A stretch of 21,088 nt of DNA from a virus. Below the pieces are notes generated by a model that saw nothing but the letters and a program-made list of their open reading frames with translations, was not told where the DNA came from and did not search any database. Each line of letters starts with the position of its first letter. Positions within the stretch are counted from its first letter, which is position 1. Both the position numbers and the translations under genes were made by a program. This document shows positions 1 through 6,071 of this stretch, one piece after another. The DNA lies in IMG/VR virus record IMGVR_UViG_3300035698_000694, positions 1 to 21,088 of that record; one strand, 5' to 3'.

Positions 1-9
1 TATATATTC
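1..9 (-). promoter_or_regulatory. Candidate phage promoter box GAATATATA for the next gene beyond the window
   Basis: The minus strand reads TTAGTGAATATATA over 14-1. The identical 14-mer occurs at 13611-13598, 19 nt before the start codon of the 1652-residue gene. Similar boxes lie 18-19 nt before the starts at 1101 and 2186. If spacing holds, a minus-strand gene should start about 18-19 nt beyond the left edge. The box recalls AT-only T4 late promoters (TATAAATA) but is not identical. This is inference from position and repetition. Confidence 0.3.
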
Positions 10-17
10 ACTAAGTC

Positions 18-349
18 AGTTTGTTTCAGACTATTTGAATCTTTTTATCTATTATTGCAGTTATATCATTCTCACGTAAGCTAAATACAGTTTTGCCATC
101 ATATTTAAATTCAGTACCTGCTAAATCGTGGAAAAGAACCTTTATTCCAATTTGATATTCTTTATCTTCTACACCATCACCTACACCAATGATAGTTCCT
201 GAATATGGAGGAGCATACATGCCATCTTGTTTTATTAGAATTATACTACCTTTATGGTCTGGTTGTTGGTCTTTATCTATAAAAATTCTATTCCCTAGAG
301 GTTTTAACATATTATTTTAAATTTAATTAGTGTAAAGCTGAAACAAACT
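18..349. repeat. 12-bp inverted repeat bracketing the groES-like gene
   Basis: The plus strand reads AGTTTGTTTCAG at 18-29 and its exact reverse complement CTGAAACAAACT at 338-349. One arm overlaps the stop codon of the co-chaperonin gene; the other lies in its leader, 27 nt upstream of the ATG. In a minus-strand transcript the arms could pair as a 12-bp stem closing the whole ORF. The bases just outside the arms do not match. A chance origin cannot be excluded. Confidence 0.4.
26..310 (-). CDS. GroES-like co-chaperonin (Cpn10 / T4 gp31 functional type)
   Basis: This 94-residue protein has the length and layout of a GroES subunit. The start MLKPLGNRIFI matches the first strand of the family (RPLxDRVxV). 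It is followed by a mobile loop with the hydrophobic triad I23-I24-L25 in a GSIIL context, equivalent to the GroES IVL triad that docks on GroEL. A strand GTIIGVGDG and the family's usual C-terminal ENDITAIID complete it. GroES forms a heptameric lid on GroEL. In T4 the phage-coded counterpart gp31 adapts host GroEL to fold the major capsid protein, and the same role is inferred here. There is no Shine-Dalgarno sequence; the leader reads AAATTTAAAATAAT before ATG. A 236-bp gap lies upstream, so it may have its own promoter. The stop is TGA at 26-28. The family call is strong; the capsid-folding role is inference. Confidence 0.9.
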   Translation of the reverse strand: MLKPLGNRIFIDKDQQPDHKGSIILIKQDGMYAPPYSGTIIGVGDGVEDKEYQIGIKVLFHDLAGTEFKYDGKTVFSLRENDITAIIDKKIQIV

Positions 350-546
350 CCACATGTTGCAATATAATTTTTAACTATTGAATTGAAGAATAGTATCTAG
401 TTGCTAGTTGTTTGCTTTTAATGCTTTAAGTAAACAATGATTCATCTTATTTGATTATTTAGAATAAAGTAATTATTAGCTAATTTCATTATCAGATCTG
501 TTCTTTAAAAATTCAGCTATTTTATTTCGTTATTATTTTTATCTTT
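311..546. other. Longest intergenic gap, between GIY-YIG gene and groES-like gene
   Basis: This 236-bp AT-rich stretch holds no convincing gene. On the minus strand the longest open frames I find are 13 and 15 codons. One of them ends in a peptide reading LLKALKANN, which echoes ILRALKANS near the C terminus of the RuvC-like protein. A short tandem CTAGTTG repeat lies near 396-410. The right arm of the inverted repeat (338-349) and the leader of the co-chaperonin gene are at its left end. I see no strong hairpin terminator. A promoter for the co-chaperonin gene is plausible here but I cannot place it. Confidence 0.5.
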
Positions 547-1101
547 TCAATATAGAATTCTAGCTTGTCGTATCTTTTCTTTATGCTCATCTGTCATTTT
601 TCTATCTAGGCCTGCTTTTGATATCTTTAACTTTGTTTCTGTTAATTTCTTATCTGCTATTGCTTTACCATATTTACTAACCCATATATCATAAGCACTC
701 CTACCGTACATTGCGTTATTTGAACCAGAGCTTCGATCTGACATCTTAGCTTTAGTTTCATCAGTATGTTTATATCCTCTTAATGACTCTGAAATTTTTC
801 TTTTAGTTTCTTTATGCAATGATGTACCGGTTCTACTCTCAGCCTGACCACCTTCATTTAAGTTATAACCAATATTTCTATCAGTTGAGTTATATTCCTT
901 AATCAAAAATATTTCAGCTTCATCTAACTCCCTTTGCGTATTAACCTCTAGTAAGATATCTTTTTTAAAATTTTCTTTACCATACTTTTTAATAGCTTTA
1001 TGGAGTAAGACACCAGAACCTATATAAGATTCTTTATTATGTATAGTTTGGCCTATGTAAATTTTGCTATTGATTAAATTAGTAGTTAAGTATATGAACA
1101 T
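547..1101 (-). CDS. Free-standing GIY-YIG homing endonuclease with NUMOD3 repeats
   Basis: This 184-residue protein starts with a GIY-YIG nuclease domain. Y4 and the Y15-I16-G17 triplet form the signature, followed by YIGSG (26-30), AIKKYGKENF (36-45), a probable metal-binding Glu in LDEAEIFLIKEYN (E63) and GYNLNEGG (78-85). The rest is basic and made of NUMOD3-type DNA-binding repeats: HKETKRKISESLRG (about 96-109), a second unit with SGSNNAMYGR near 125-134, and further units near 154-182. T4 Seg proteins are free-standing nucleases of this kind that cut alleles lacking them and spread by repair. There is no intron around it: it sits between the RuvC-like and groES-like genes. A GAATATATA box lies 18 nt before its start. 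It appears full length and intact. Confidence 0.88.
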   Translation of the reverse strand: MFIYLTTNLINSKIYIGQTIHNKESYIGSGVLLHKAIKKYGKENFKKDILLEVNTQRELDEAEIFLIKEYNSTDRNIGYNLNEGGQAESRTGTSLHKETKRKISESLRGYKHTDETKAKMSDRSSGSNNAMYGRSAYDIWVSKYGKAIADKKLTETKLKISKAGLDRKMTDEHKEKIRQARILY

Positions 1102-1119
1102 ATTATAGTTGTATTTAAT

Positions 1120-1128
1120 TATATATTC
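1120..1128 (-). promoter_or_regulatory. Candidate promoter box GAATATATA before GIY-YIG gene
   Basis: The minus strand reads ACGAATATATAATTAAATA just after the stop of the RuvC-like gene. The box ends 18 nt from the ATG at 1101, nearly the same spacing as boxes before the starts at 2186 and 13578. The call rests only on recurrence and spacing in an AT-rich genome. Confidence 0.3.
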
Positions 1129-1131
1129 GTT

Positions 1132-1824
1132 TTAGTCCTTTTTTAATGTAGAAGTCACTATATTTTCTGAATTCGCTTTTAATGCCCTTAAAATAAAATA
1201 TGCGTCGAAAATATCATCAAGCGGCTTAGGTATCTTTTCACTAAAGTCCTTTCCTTGAGTCCATTTCCAAAGTTTAGTTGATCTTAAGTTCTTATCATTA
1301 AGGACATCATCTTGGAATGCTTTAGCCATATAATGTTTGTTTGCATTTCCTTTACCTGCTAATTTCTTTACATGAGATGGTTGAAACACAGATAGATTCT
1401 CTATAGAGTACTTATCTATTAGTTCCTTTCTTAAAAATGTATTGTATTGGATAATGTCTATAAATGAATTCCCTTTGGATCCATACGAGAAACCTTCTAG
1501 TGCAACTGATACTTCATCACCTTCGAATAGTGTAGAAAAAATGTTAACCATTAATGAGCTAATATTACCAGCATCTTCTAATTTCTGTCGCTCCCTGGGT
1601 AAAAACTCTTTGCTTGTTACATCTCTATTATATGGAAATCCTAGCATTGCAGAATCATCCATTAGTTCTTTATGTACACTAAACGATTTTGGTATCTTTC
1701 TACCTTCCTCATCCCATATACGATTCCCATAATTAAAAAAAGTTATGAAGTGGTATTTCCCATCAGCAGTTTCAACACATACACCAGGGCTATTGAGTGA
1801 AAAGTCAATTCCTATATTAATCAT
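1132..1824 (-). CDS. RuvC-like Holliday-junction resolvase (RNase H fold)
   Basis: This 230-residue protein shows the RuvC/RNase H-fold acidic set. D7 lies in the first strand (INIGIDFSLNSPG), E110 in VSVALEGFSYGSKGN, and D203/D204 with D207 in DDIFDAYFILRAL. The segment PSHVKKLAGKGNANKHYMAKA (149-169) matches the RuvC pattern of P-x-x-V-K-K followed by G-x-G-x-A-x-K. RuvC family enzymes are metal-dependent and cut four-way DNA junctions. In a phage this would resolve recombination or replication branches before packaging, the job endonuclease VII (gp49) does in T4. It is somewhat longer than bacterial RuvC, with extra sequence around 30-90 and 175-200. It starts 5 nt after the stop of the capsid-targeted protein gene, so the two are probably co-transcribed. 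Fold assignment is strong; substrate is inferred. Confidence 0.82.
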   Translation of the reverse strand: MINIGIDFSLNSPGVCVETADGKYHFITFFNYGNRIWDEEGRKIPKSFSVHKELMDDSAMLGFPYNRDVTSKEFLPRERQKLEDAGNISSLMVNIFSTLFEGDEVSVALEGFSYGSKGNSFIDIIQYNTFLRKELIDKYSIENLSVFQPSHVKKLAGKGNANKHYMAKAFQDDVLNDKNLRSTKLWKWTQGKDFSEKIPKPLDDIFDAYFILRALKANSENIVTSTLKKD

Positions 1825-1829
1825 ATTGT

Positions 1830-2186
1830 TTATATTCTCTTACCAAGTACTGCGCCTAAGGCAGCACCAACAAGACGTGAAGTCATTAAATCATATAAAG
1901 CACCCTTTTCAATACCTAGGACTCTGGCAATTGCTTTACCCATAGTTTTACCTAAAGCAAAACCAGTAAGACCACCAAATATACTTCCCAAGATACCTTC
2001 ATTTATTATTTCTTCTACTACAGCTTCTAAATCTTTACCATTTTTATGTTCTTCCATAATTCTATCAACTGCAATATCAATCGCGGCATCCTGTTCTTCT
2101 GTTAAAGTATGGGATTCATTTAGTAAGTTTTGTATATCTACACCACCATCGTGAGATTCTGTTAAATAGTCTTTAAAGGTTTTCAT
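1830..2186 (-). CDS. Putative capsid-targeted internal protein with glycine-zipper C terminus
   Basis: I do not recognise a named family for this 118-residue protein, but its layout is telling. The N terminus MKTFKDYLTE closely resembles the capsid-targeting sequence of T4 internal proteins (IPIII: MKTYQEFIAE). It ends in L-x-E before a small residue, as T4 gp21 prohead protease requires. Three such sites are visible: LTE10/S11, LNE24/S25 and INE63/G64. Residues 27-62 are acidic and helical. Residues 64-118 are hydrophobic and glycine-rich: G67, G71, G75, G79 and G83 form an unbroken GxxxG series, and G107, G111 and G115 a second. Such glycine zippers pack membrane helices. Cleavage at E63 would free this 55-residue segment. 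It could be a prohead core protein or an injected membrane-active peptide. A TAATATATA box lies 19 nt upstream of the start. Confidence 0.6.
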   Translation of the reverse strand: MKTFKDYLTESHDGGVDIQNLLNESHTLTEEQDAAIDIAVDRIMEEHKNGKDLEAVVEEIINEGILGSIFGGLTGFALGKTMGKAIARVLGIEKGALYDLMTSRLVGAALGAVLGKRI

Positions 2187-2205
2187 GTTGAGTTCTTTAT
2201 TTGTT

Positions 2206-2214
2206 TATATATTA
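2206..2214 (-). promoter_or_regulatory. Candidate promoter box TAATATATA before capsid-targeted protein gene
   Basis: The minus strand reads CCTAATATATAAACAAATAAAG, with the TAA being the stop codon of the tail-tube-like gene. The box ends 19 nt before the ATG at 2186. It differs by one base from the GAATATATA boxes at 1120-1128 and 13598-13606. This is a weak call based on spacing and recurrence. Confidence 0.28.
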
Positions 2215-2766
2215 GGCAACGTTAACTACGACATCTAAGATGTTATACGTGAATTCTAAATCAAAAGTTTGAAATTCAACTGTATTACTCGAGAAGTTTA
2301 AATCTAATGCACCAATACTTTTTATAAACATGTCCTTCAGTTGGATTGTTACAAATACATTACCTTCAGCATCTAACATCTGTACACCTACCCCTTCTGG
2401 TAAATATGGGTCTTTGCCACTTAGCTTATAGTAGTAATTAAACATTTCAATAGCCATCCAATAATTAACATAACCATCAAATGCCTGCATTGTAACAGTT
2501 AGAGATTTATCAAATAGTTGCTGTGTAGGTATACTTGACCTAAATGATCGTGTATTACCTAAGTAGTCTGTTTGTGTTACTGGATCAAAAGATGGGCCAG
2601 GTAAATTAATAGACTGTATTCCATAGTTCCAATAATCAATAGGTTCTTTGATCAATCCACCTGGGATTCTTGTAAGAAATGGTTTATATTTCTCAGCAAT
2701 ATCCTTAGGAATAAAATTCCTTGGGAAGTCAAATTTAAATTGGTTATTTCTAGCGCTTAATATCAT
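2212..2766 (-). CDS. Tail-tube-like protein (T4 gp19 / baseplate tube superfamily)
   Basis: This 184-residue protein is slightly longer than T4 gp19 (163). The C-terminal part, MFIKSIGALDLNFSSNTVEFQTFDLEF, follows the gp19 pattern in which an 'I-x-G-x-x-P-x-x-V-G-E-L-x-L-D-W' strand precedes SNNEIQTFEV and a last hydrophobic strand. The middle part (FDKSLTVTMQAFDGYVNYWMAIEMFNYY) fits the strand-plus-helix of tube proteins. Tube proteins stack as hexamers inside the contractile sheath; baseplate proteins gp48 and gp54 share the fold, so this could be a tube initiator instead of the main tube protein. Its ATG overlaps the stop of the 277-residue gene (ATGA at 2763-2766), implying translational coupling. 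The assignment is by pattern, not overall similarity. Confidence 0.6.
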   Translation of the reverse strand: MILSARNNQFKFDFPRNFIPKDIAEKYKPFLTRIPGGLIKEPIDYWNYGIQSINLPGPSFDPVTQTDYLGNTRSFRSSIPTQQLFDKSLTVTMQAFDGYVNYWMAIEMFNYYYKLSGKDPYLPEGVGVQMLDAEGNVFVTIQLKDMFIKSIGALDLNFSSNTVEFQTFDLEFTYNILDVVVNVA

Positions 2767-3596
2767 AGAGTAAATTTCTGTAAATTTCCAGCAGCAACTT
2801 TATAAAATGCCTTACCGTTACCGCCCTCAGATGTAATTCGTTTTAAAGATTTTGTTTGCTGTATGAATCTATATAGTTCTTGGTTTTTTGCTGAAGCTTC
2901 TTTTGATCTTTTATTCATTGCCGTGATCTTAGCAGATTTTGCATCTTTGGTTAATTCTGAAATTTCATCAACCATTTCATCATTACTAGACTGTAGTGCT
3001 TGTATTGTTAATGCTTGCTTTTCAATAGTAGTAATTAATAATGAGTTATCTGCTGATATTGCTGCATTCTTTTCATGAAGTCTTGCAAGTTCAATGCTAT
3101 ACTTTATTCGCTGTTCTTCGATCTGCGATGTTAATGTGATTCTACTAGCATCATCAAATGCTAGCCATGTCCCTTGGTATAGAATAGATTCATCTGAAAT
3201 AGAACCATCATCCTCACTAACCATTTTAGTAGAGATATAAAAATTATTATTAGTTAATGCCAAAACTTTTTTGCTATCAGATTTTGTAATTCTGAATAGT
3301 ACTTCCCCTTGTGATAAATCAACTTCGGCCACTTGTGTATGGTTCTTTATAACAATCTCGTCAGATGTACCAACAAAGCTCAAGAAAATATTACCAACAT
3401 TACTTAAATCAATTGGGGTATCTTCACCATCAATTTCATCAAACACAGTAAATAAGAAGTAATCATCAAATGGTGATATTCTTATAGTTGCATCACCCTG
3501 TGGTAAAGCTTCTGTATTAACTGATAAGTTAACAAATTTTTGATAATATTCTTTCTGTGTAGGTGTTACAGATATATTAGTTTGTATTGCTGTCAT
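2763..3596 (-). CDS. Possible baseplate protein: beta-rich N domain plus coiled coil
   Basis: The 277-residue product has two parts. Residues about 1-150 alternate strands and turns (for example PIDLSNVGNIFLSFVG and LSQGEVLFRITKS). This is reminiscent of the immunoglobulin-like N domain of baseplate upper proteins (BppU), but the likeness is loose. Residues about 155-250 form a long heptad-like, Lys/Glu/Ser-rich stretch (QIEEQRIKYSIELARLHEK to NQELYRFIQQTKSLKR), a probable trimeric coiled coil. A short Gly-rich tail follows. The gene is coupled by ATGA overlap to the tail-tube-like gene, supporting a tail or baseplate role. It is the only gene here with a clear Shine-Dalgarno-like AAAGGA. The precise function is unknown. 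Confidence 0.5.
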   Translation of the reverse strand: MTAIQTNISVTPTQKEYYQKFVNLSVNTEALPQGDATIRISPFDDYFLFTVFDEIDGEDTPIDLSNVGNIFLSFVGTSDEIVIKNHTQVAEVDLSQGEVLFRITKSDSKKVLALTNNNFYISTKMVSEDDGSISDESILYQGTWLAFDDASRITLTSQIEEQRIKYSIELARLHEKNAAISADNSLLITTIEKQALTIQALQSSNDEMVDEISELTKDAKSAKITAMNKRSKEASAKNQELYRFIQQTKSLKRITSEGGNGKAFYKVAAGNLQKFTL

Positions 3597-3602
3597 TTAG
3601 GT

Positions 3603-3608
3603 TCCTTT
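3603..3608 (-). promoter_or_regulatory. Shine-Dalgarno-like AAAGGA before the 277-residue gene
   Basis: The minus strand reads AAAGGAACCTAA directly before the ATG at 3596, a 6-nt spacer. Most other starts in the window have A-rich leaders without any G run, so this site stands out. Confidence 0.5.
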
Positions 3609-3610
3609 TT

Positions 3611-5014
3611 TTAATTAGCAGTAGAACTAAAACCTGATGTTGGTTTTGTCTCATCTGTTATTGTTTGTATTTTAACTGGAGATACAGCAGTTTTCACCCT
3701 TAGCCTATCTCTAAATGTAGTTACATATTTTGTTTTTACTACTAACTGAGCAGTAATTTGCTCCGACGTATTCGCACCAGTATCAGTAGGTGCTGCCGTG
3801 CCTATTACTAATTGTTTACCTGTGTCATTATTAATTTGGTTGTACACATTTGCAACAGTTGGAACTACTCCCAAATTAATCTGTAGCATTTGTCTACCAT
3901 ACTTCTGAGTCTCAAACGAAGTTAGGCTCGCATTTTTAATTATCTGAGTTGCATCTACTTTATTATATAATCTTAGTATATAATTAATGTTAAAAGAAAC
4001 TGCAGTGTTTGCATTTTTGATAATAGGCCTAAACAAAATAGGTTCATCAAAGTCTGGTCCTTTTTGTGTAAACACTTGGAAACTAGTTTGTGAAAATACT
4101 GTGCCTACTTGTTCAGTAACACTTACCTCATGAAATATTACATAATTACCACTACCTGTACTGTTCAACTGAGCAATTAAGTTTTCCATACTAGATCCAG
4201 CTACCTGGCCTGATAGCTCATAGTAATCACCGTTAGTAGATTGAATTACTTGTGCATATAAATTGTCATAAATATCTCTGTTTAATATAGAGGCAGAATT
4301 AATTTCTTGCATCTCATAGAAACTGTATGAATTTTCTACTATAGTCTGGTAAATTCCAGTAGCTCTTAGTGTAATTGGTGGTGTTCCTAAAAACCCCTGC
4401 CCTTCAGTTATCTTATAAGCTAAACCATTTGGATCTGATGCTGTAAATAAGTTATTCATATAGAACAATGACGGTACTCTCCATTCAATATAAGTAGCAT
4501 ATAACTTATCTGCTAATAATAAAGGATCAGGATTAAATGTTGGTGTATCTGTTGCTAGGAAGTTGATAGATGCAAGATTCAACATAACACCATCTCTCCT
4601 CGGTGCTAATGTTTCAAATACAATACCATCAAAACCTTGAAAACTAAACCCAGCAACAAAATGAACTCTAACTTTATCATATGCGACATCTAAATTCGGA
4701 CTGAATGTTTGTAAAAGATTAACACTATCTGTTAACTCTGGACTATAATCATTGTATGGAATCCCTACACTTGTATCTAAAGAAACATACTGAGTCTTGT
4801 TTTTGTTATTAGAAACAGCAGAACCATCTCTATCATTACCCATTGTAGGATTGACTGTATCAGTATTAAAGAAATAAGTTCCTTTAGTATTTGCATCCCT
4901 CATAAGCTCTATCGGGTACGTAGCCGTATCGAAAGTAGTAGGTACCGATTGACTAGTATAGACATACTCTATAAGTATTTGATCCGATATTTGTATAAAC
5001 CTTGATGATTCCAT
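3611..5014 (-). CDS. Beta-rich virion structural protein, unassigned
   Basis: I do not recognise this 467-residue protein. It has no signal peptide, membrane segment or enzymatic motif. The composition (Thr, Asn, Ser, Tyr, Val) and alternating short hydrophobic stretches fit a beta-sandwich virion protein. Recognisable local features are an N-terminal FIQISDQILIEYVY, an aromatic stretch IEWRVPSLFYMNN near the middle, and a C-terminal half with long strands such as AVSFNINYILRLYNK followed by a Thr-rich end. It lies 14 bp upstream of the possible baseplate gene and 14 bp downstream of the membrane-anchored protein gene, on the same strand. A tail, baseplate or connector role is inferred from this placement. 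A TAAATAAATA box lies 7 nt before its start. Confidence 0.55.
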   Translation of the reverse strand: MESSRFIQISDQILIEYVYTSQSVPTTFDTATYPIELMRDANTKGTYFFNTDTVNPTMGNDRDGSAVSNNKNKTQYVSLDTSVGIPYNDYSPELTDSVNLLQTFSPNLDVAYDKVRVHFVAGFSFQGFDGIVFETLAPRRDGVMLNLASINFLATDTPTFNPDPLLLADKLYATYIEWRVPSLFYMNNLFTASDPNGLAYKITEGQGFLGTPPITLRATGIYQTIVENSYSFYEMQEINSASILNRDIYDNLYAQVIQSTNGDYYELSGQVAGSSMENLIAQLNSTGSGNYVIFHEVSVTEQVGTVFSQTSFQVFTQKGPDFDEPILFRPIIKNANTAVSFNINYILRLYNKVDATQIIKNASLTSFETQKYGRQMLQINLGVVPTVANVYNQINNDTGKQLVIGTAAPTDTGANTSEQITAQLVVKTKYVTTFRDRLRVKTAVSPVKIQTITDETKPTSGFSSTAN

Positions 5015-5021
5015 TATATTC

Positions 5022-5031
5022 TATTTATTTA
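5022..5031 (-). promoter_or_regulatory. TAAATAAATA box at gene junction
   Basis: The minus strand reads GGTAAATAAATAGAATATA then ATG. The first TAA is the stop of the 261-residue gene and the box ends 7 nt from the next start. The same decamer lies across the stop at 17594-17596, 20 nt before the start at 17570. It may be a promoter like the T4 late type or simply an A-rich translation leader; the short spacing favours the latter. Confidence 0.22.
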
Positions 5032-5814
5032 CCATTGTAAAAGCTTTGGACTCCAAGATACACCAATACCAAGATACGGCGTAAAATCACCAGTACCTGT
5101 TATTCCCATACCCATATTTAAACCAAAGCTAAACTGTTTTCTGTTTTTCATCTGCAAACTTCTAAACTCTTTACTTTTTCTATCAATCATTATTCCTTGT
5201 GTACTGTTAAATGTAGTTCCTGGATAGTCAGAAGTTAATTTAATAAATATTTCTTTAGTTTTCATATCTTGCGATAATGTTGCATTCAACCAAATATTTT
5301 GATTGAGGCTAACTGATGCAGTACCAAAAACTAAACTGTCTGCTAGACTATATGGCAAGCTCACTTTAATTGATCTTGAACTTTTGGGCCAGCTGCTATC
5401 AGAGTTAAAACTTAATATTGAATTAAAACTATTATCGCCTTGTGCAATAACAGTATCCTTAGTTATAACTGGAACTTCAACAATCTTTTCCTCTATTACT
5501 GTTTGATATTTGATAATAGTGATAGGTGGTCTACCCTTTTCATATTCTAAACTATCCCTAAGTTCTTCTAATGATAAACTCAATCCCTTGATTTCTCCAA
5601 CAGATTCACCTCTTTCATTAACATAATTAAGAATAGTATCATTAGCAGCTACAAGGTTATTCTGGAACCTCATAACCTCACCCTTTGCAATTTCAGTTTG
5701 GTTACATTGTCTAAGAAGTAAAAACATTAACACTCCAATTCCACCCAATAAGAACATCCTTGTGTTCTTTGGGTCTGTTAGAATACCTATAATATTTTTA
5801 ATAATTAATATCAT
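5029..5814 (-). CDS. Membrane-anchored envelope protein with coiled coil and beta C terminus
   Basis: The 261-residue product has one clear membrane segment near the N terminus (about 20-34, MFLLGGIGVLMFLLL) followed by R-Q-C. Cys37 is not in a good lipobox, so an uncleaved anchor is more likely than a lipoprotein. Residues about 40-95 are helical and charged (heptads around LSLSLEELRDSLEYEK). Then comes a Val/Ile-rich strand region (TVIEEKIVEVPVITKDTV) and a beta-rich end closing with PYLGIGVSWSPKLLQW, whose alternating pattern and final aromatic recall the end of an outer-membrane beta strand. This topology (inner-membrane anchor, periplasmic rod, beta end) would suit a protein bridging the envelope, such as a spanin-like lysis factor, but I have no family match. 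It starts in an ATGA overlap with the 77-residue gene, suggesting the two products act together. Confidence 0.5.
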   Translation of the reverse strand: MILIIKNIIGILTDPKNTRMFLLGGIGVLMFLLLRQCNQTEIAKGEVMRFQNNLVAANDTILNYVNERGESVGEIKGLSLSLEELRDSLEYEKGRPPITIIKYQTVIEEKIVEVPVITKDTVIAQGDNSFNSILSFNSDSSWPKSSRSIKVSLPYSLADSLVFGTASVSLNQNIWLNATLSQDMKTKEIFIKLTSDYPGTTFNSTQGIMIDRKSKEFRSLQMKNRKQFSFGLNMGMGITGTGDFTPYLGIGVSWSPKLLQW

Positions 5815-6044
5815 CCTATATACTTAAGAAGCTTATTAGGTGTTACCTCCGCTGCTCCGTATTTTTTTGCAATTTTTTCAATAAACTTAGTCTCCTTACT
5901 TTTCATTGAATCTACTTCAACAAAAAGAGCATCCCTTTTCTTTGCTAAACTTACAATACTTTTTTGCATTAGGTCAAGAGAAAGTTGTATTTCTCTATAT
6001 CTATTTACAAAACCATTTAAATCTGTTATTTCTTTCTTTGTCAT
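5811..6044 (-). CDS. Small coiled-coil protein of unknown function
   Basis: This 77-residue protein is mostly one amphipathic helix, with heptad-like leucines and isoleucines through YREIQLSLDLMQKSIVSLAK and a charged stretch after it (KSKETKFIEKIAKKYG). It ends in a short tail (TPNKLLKYIG). There is no membrane segment or catalytic motif. Its TGA stop overlaps the next gene's ATG (5811-5814), so production of the membrane-anchored protein is probably coupled to it. It lies 27 bp after the tail fibre gene. A chaperone, structural adaptor or lysis partner are all possible; none is shown by the sequence. Confidence 0.5.
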   Translation of the reverse strand: MTKKEITDLNGFVNRYREIQLSLDLMQKSIVSLAKKRDALFVEVDSMKSKETKFIEKIAKKYGAAEVTPNKLLKYIG

Positions 6045-6071
6045 TTAATTAATATTTAAAATTATTATGTC

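Noticed and set aside
547-1101. Group I intron carrying the GIY-YIG gene
   Set aside because: Both neighbouring ORFs look complete, and no split gene is evident, so the endonuclease is free-standing. The AACGAA similarity at its flanks is too short to call a duplication.
5029-5814. Lipoprotein reading of the R-Q-C motif after the membrane segment
   Set aside because: The residues before Cys37 (L-R-Q) do not fit a lipobox, which needs small residues at -1 and -2.
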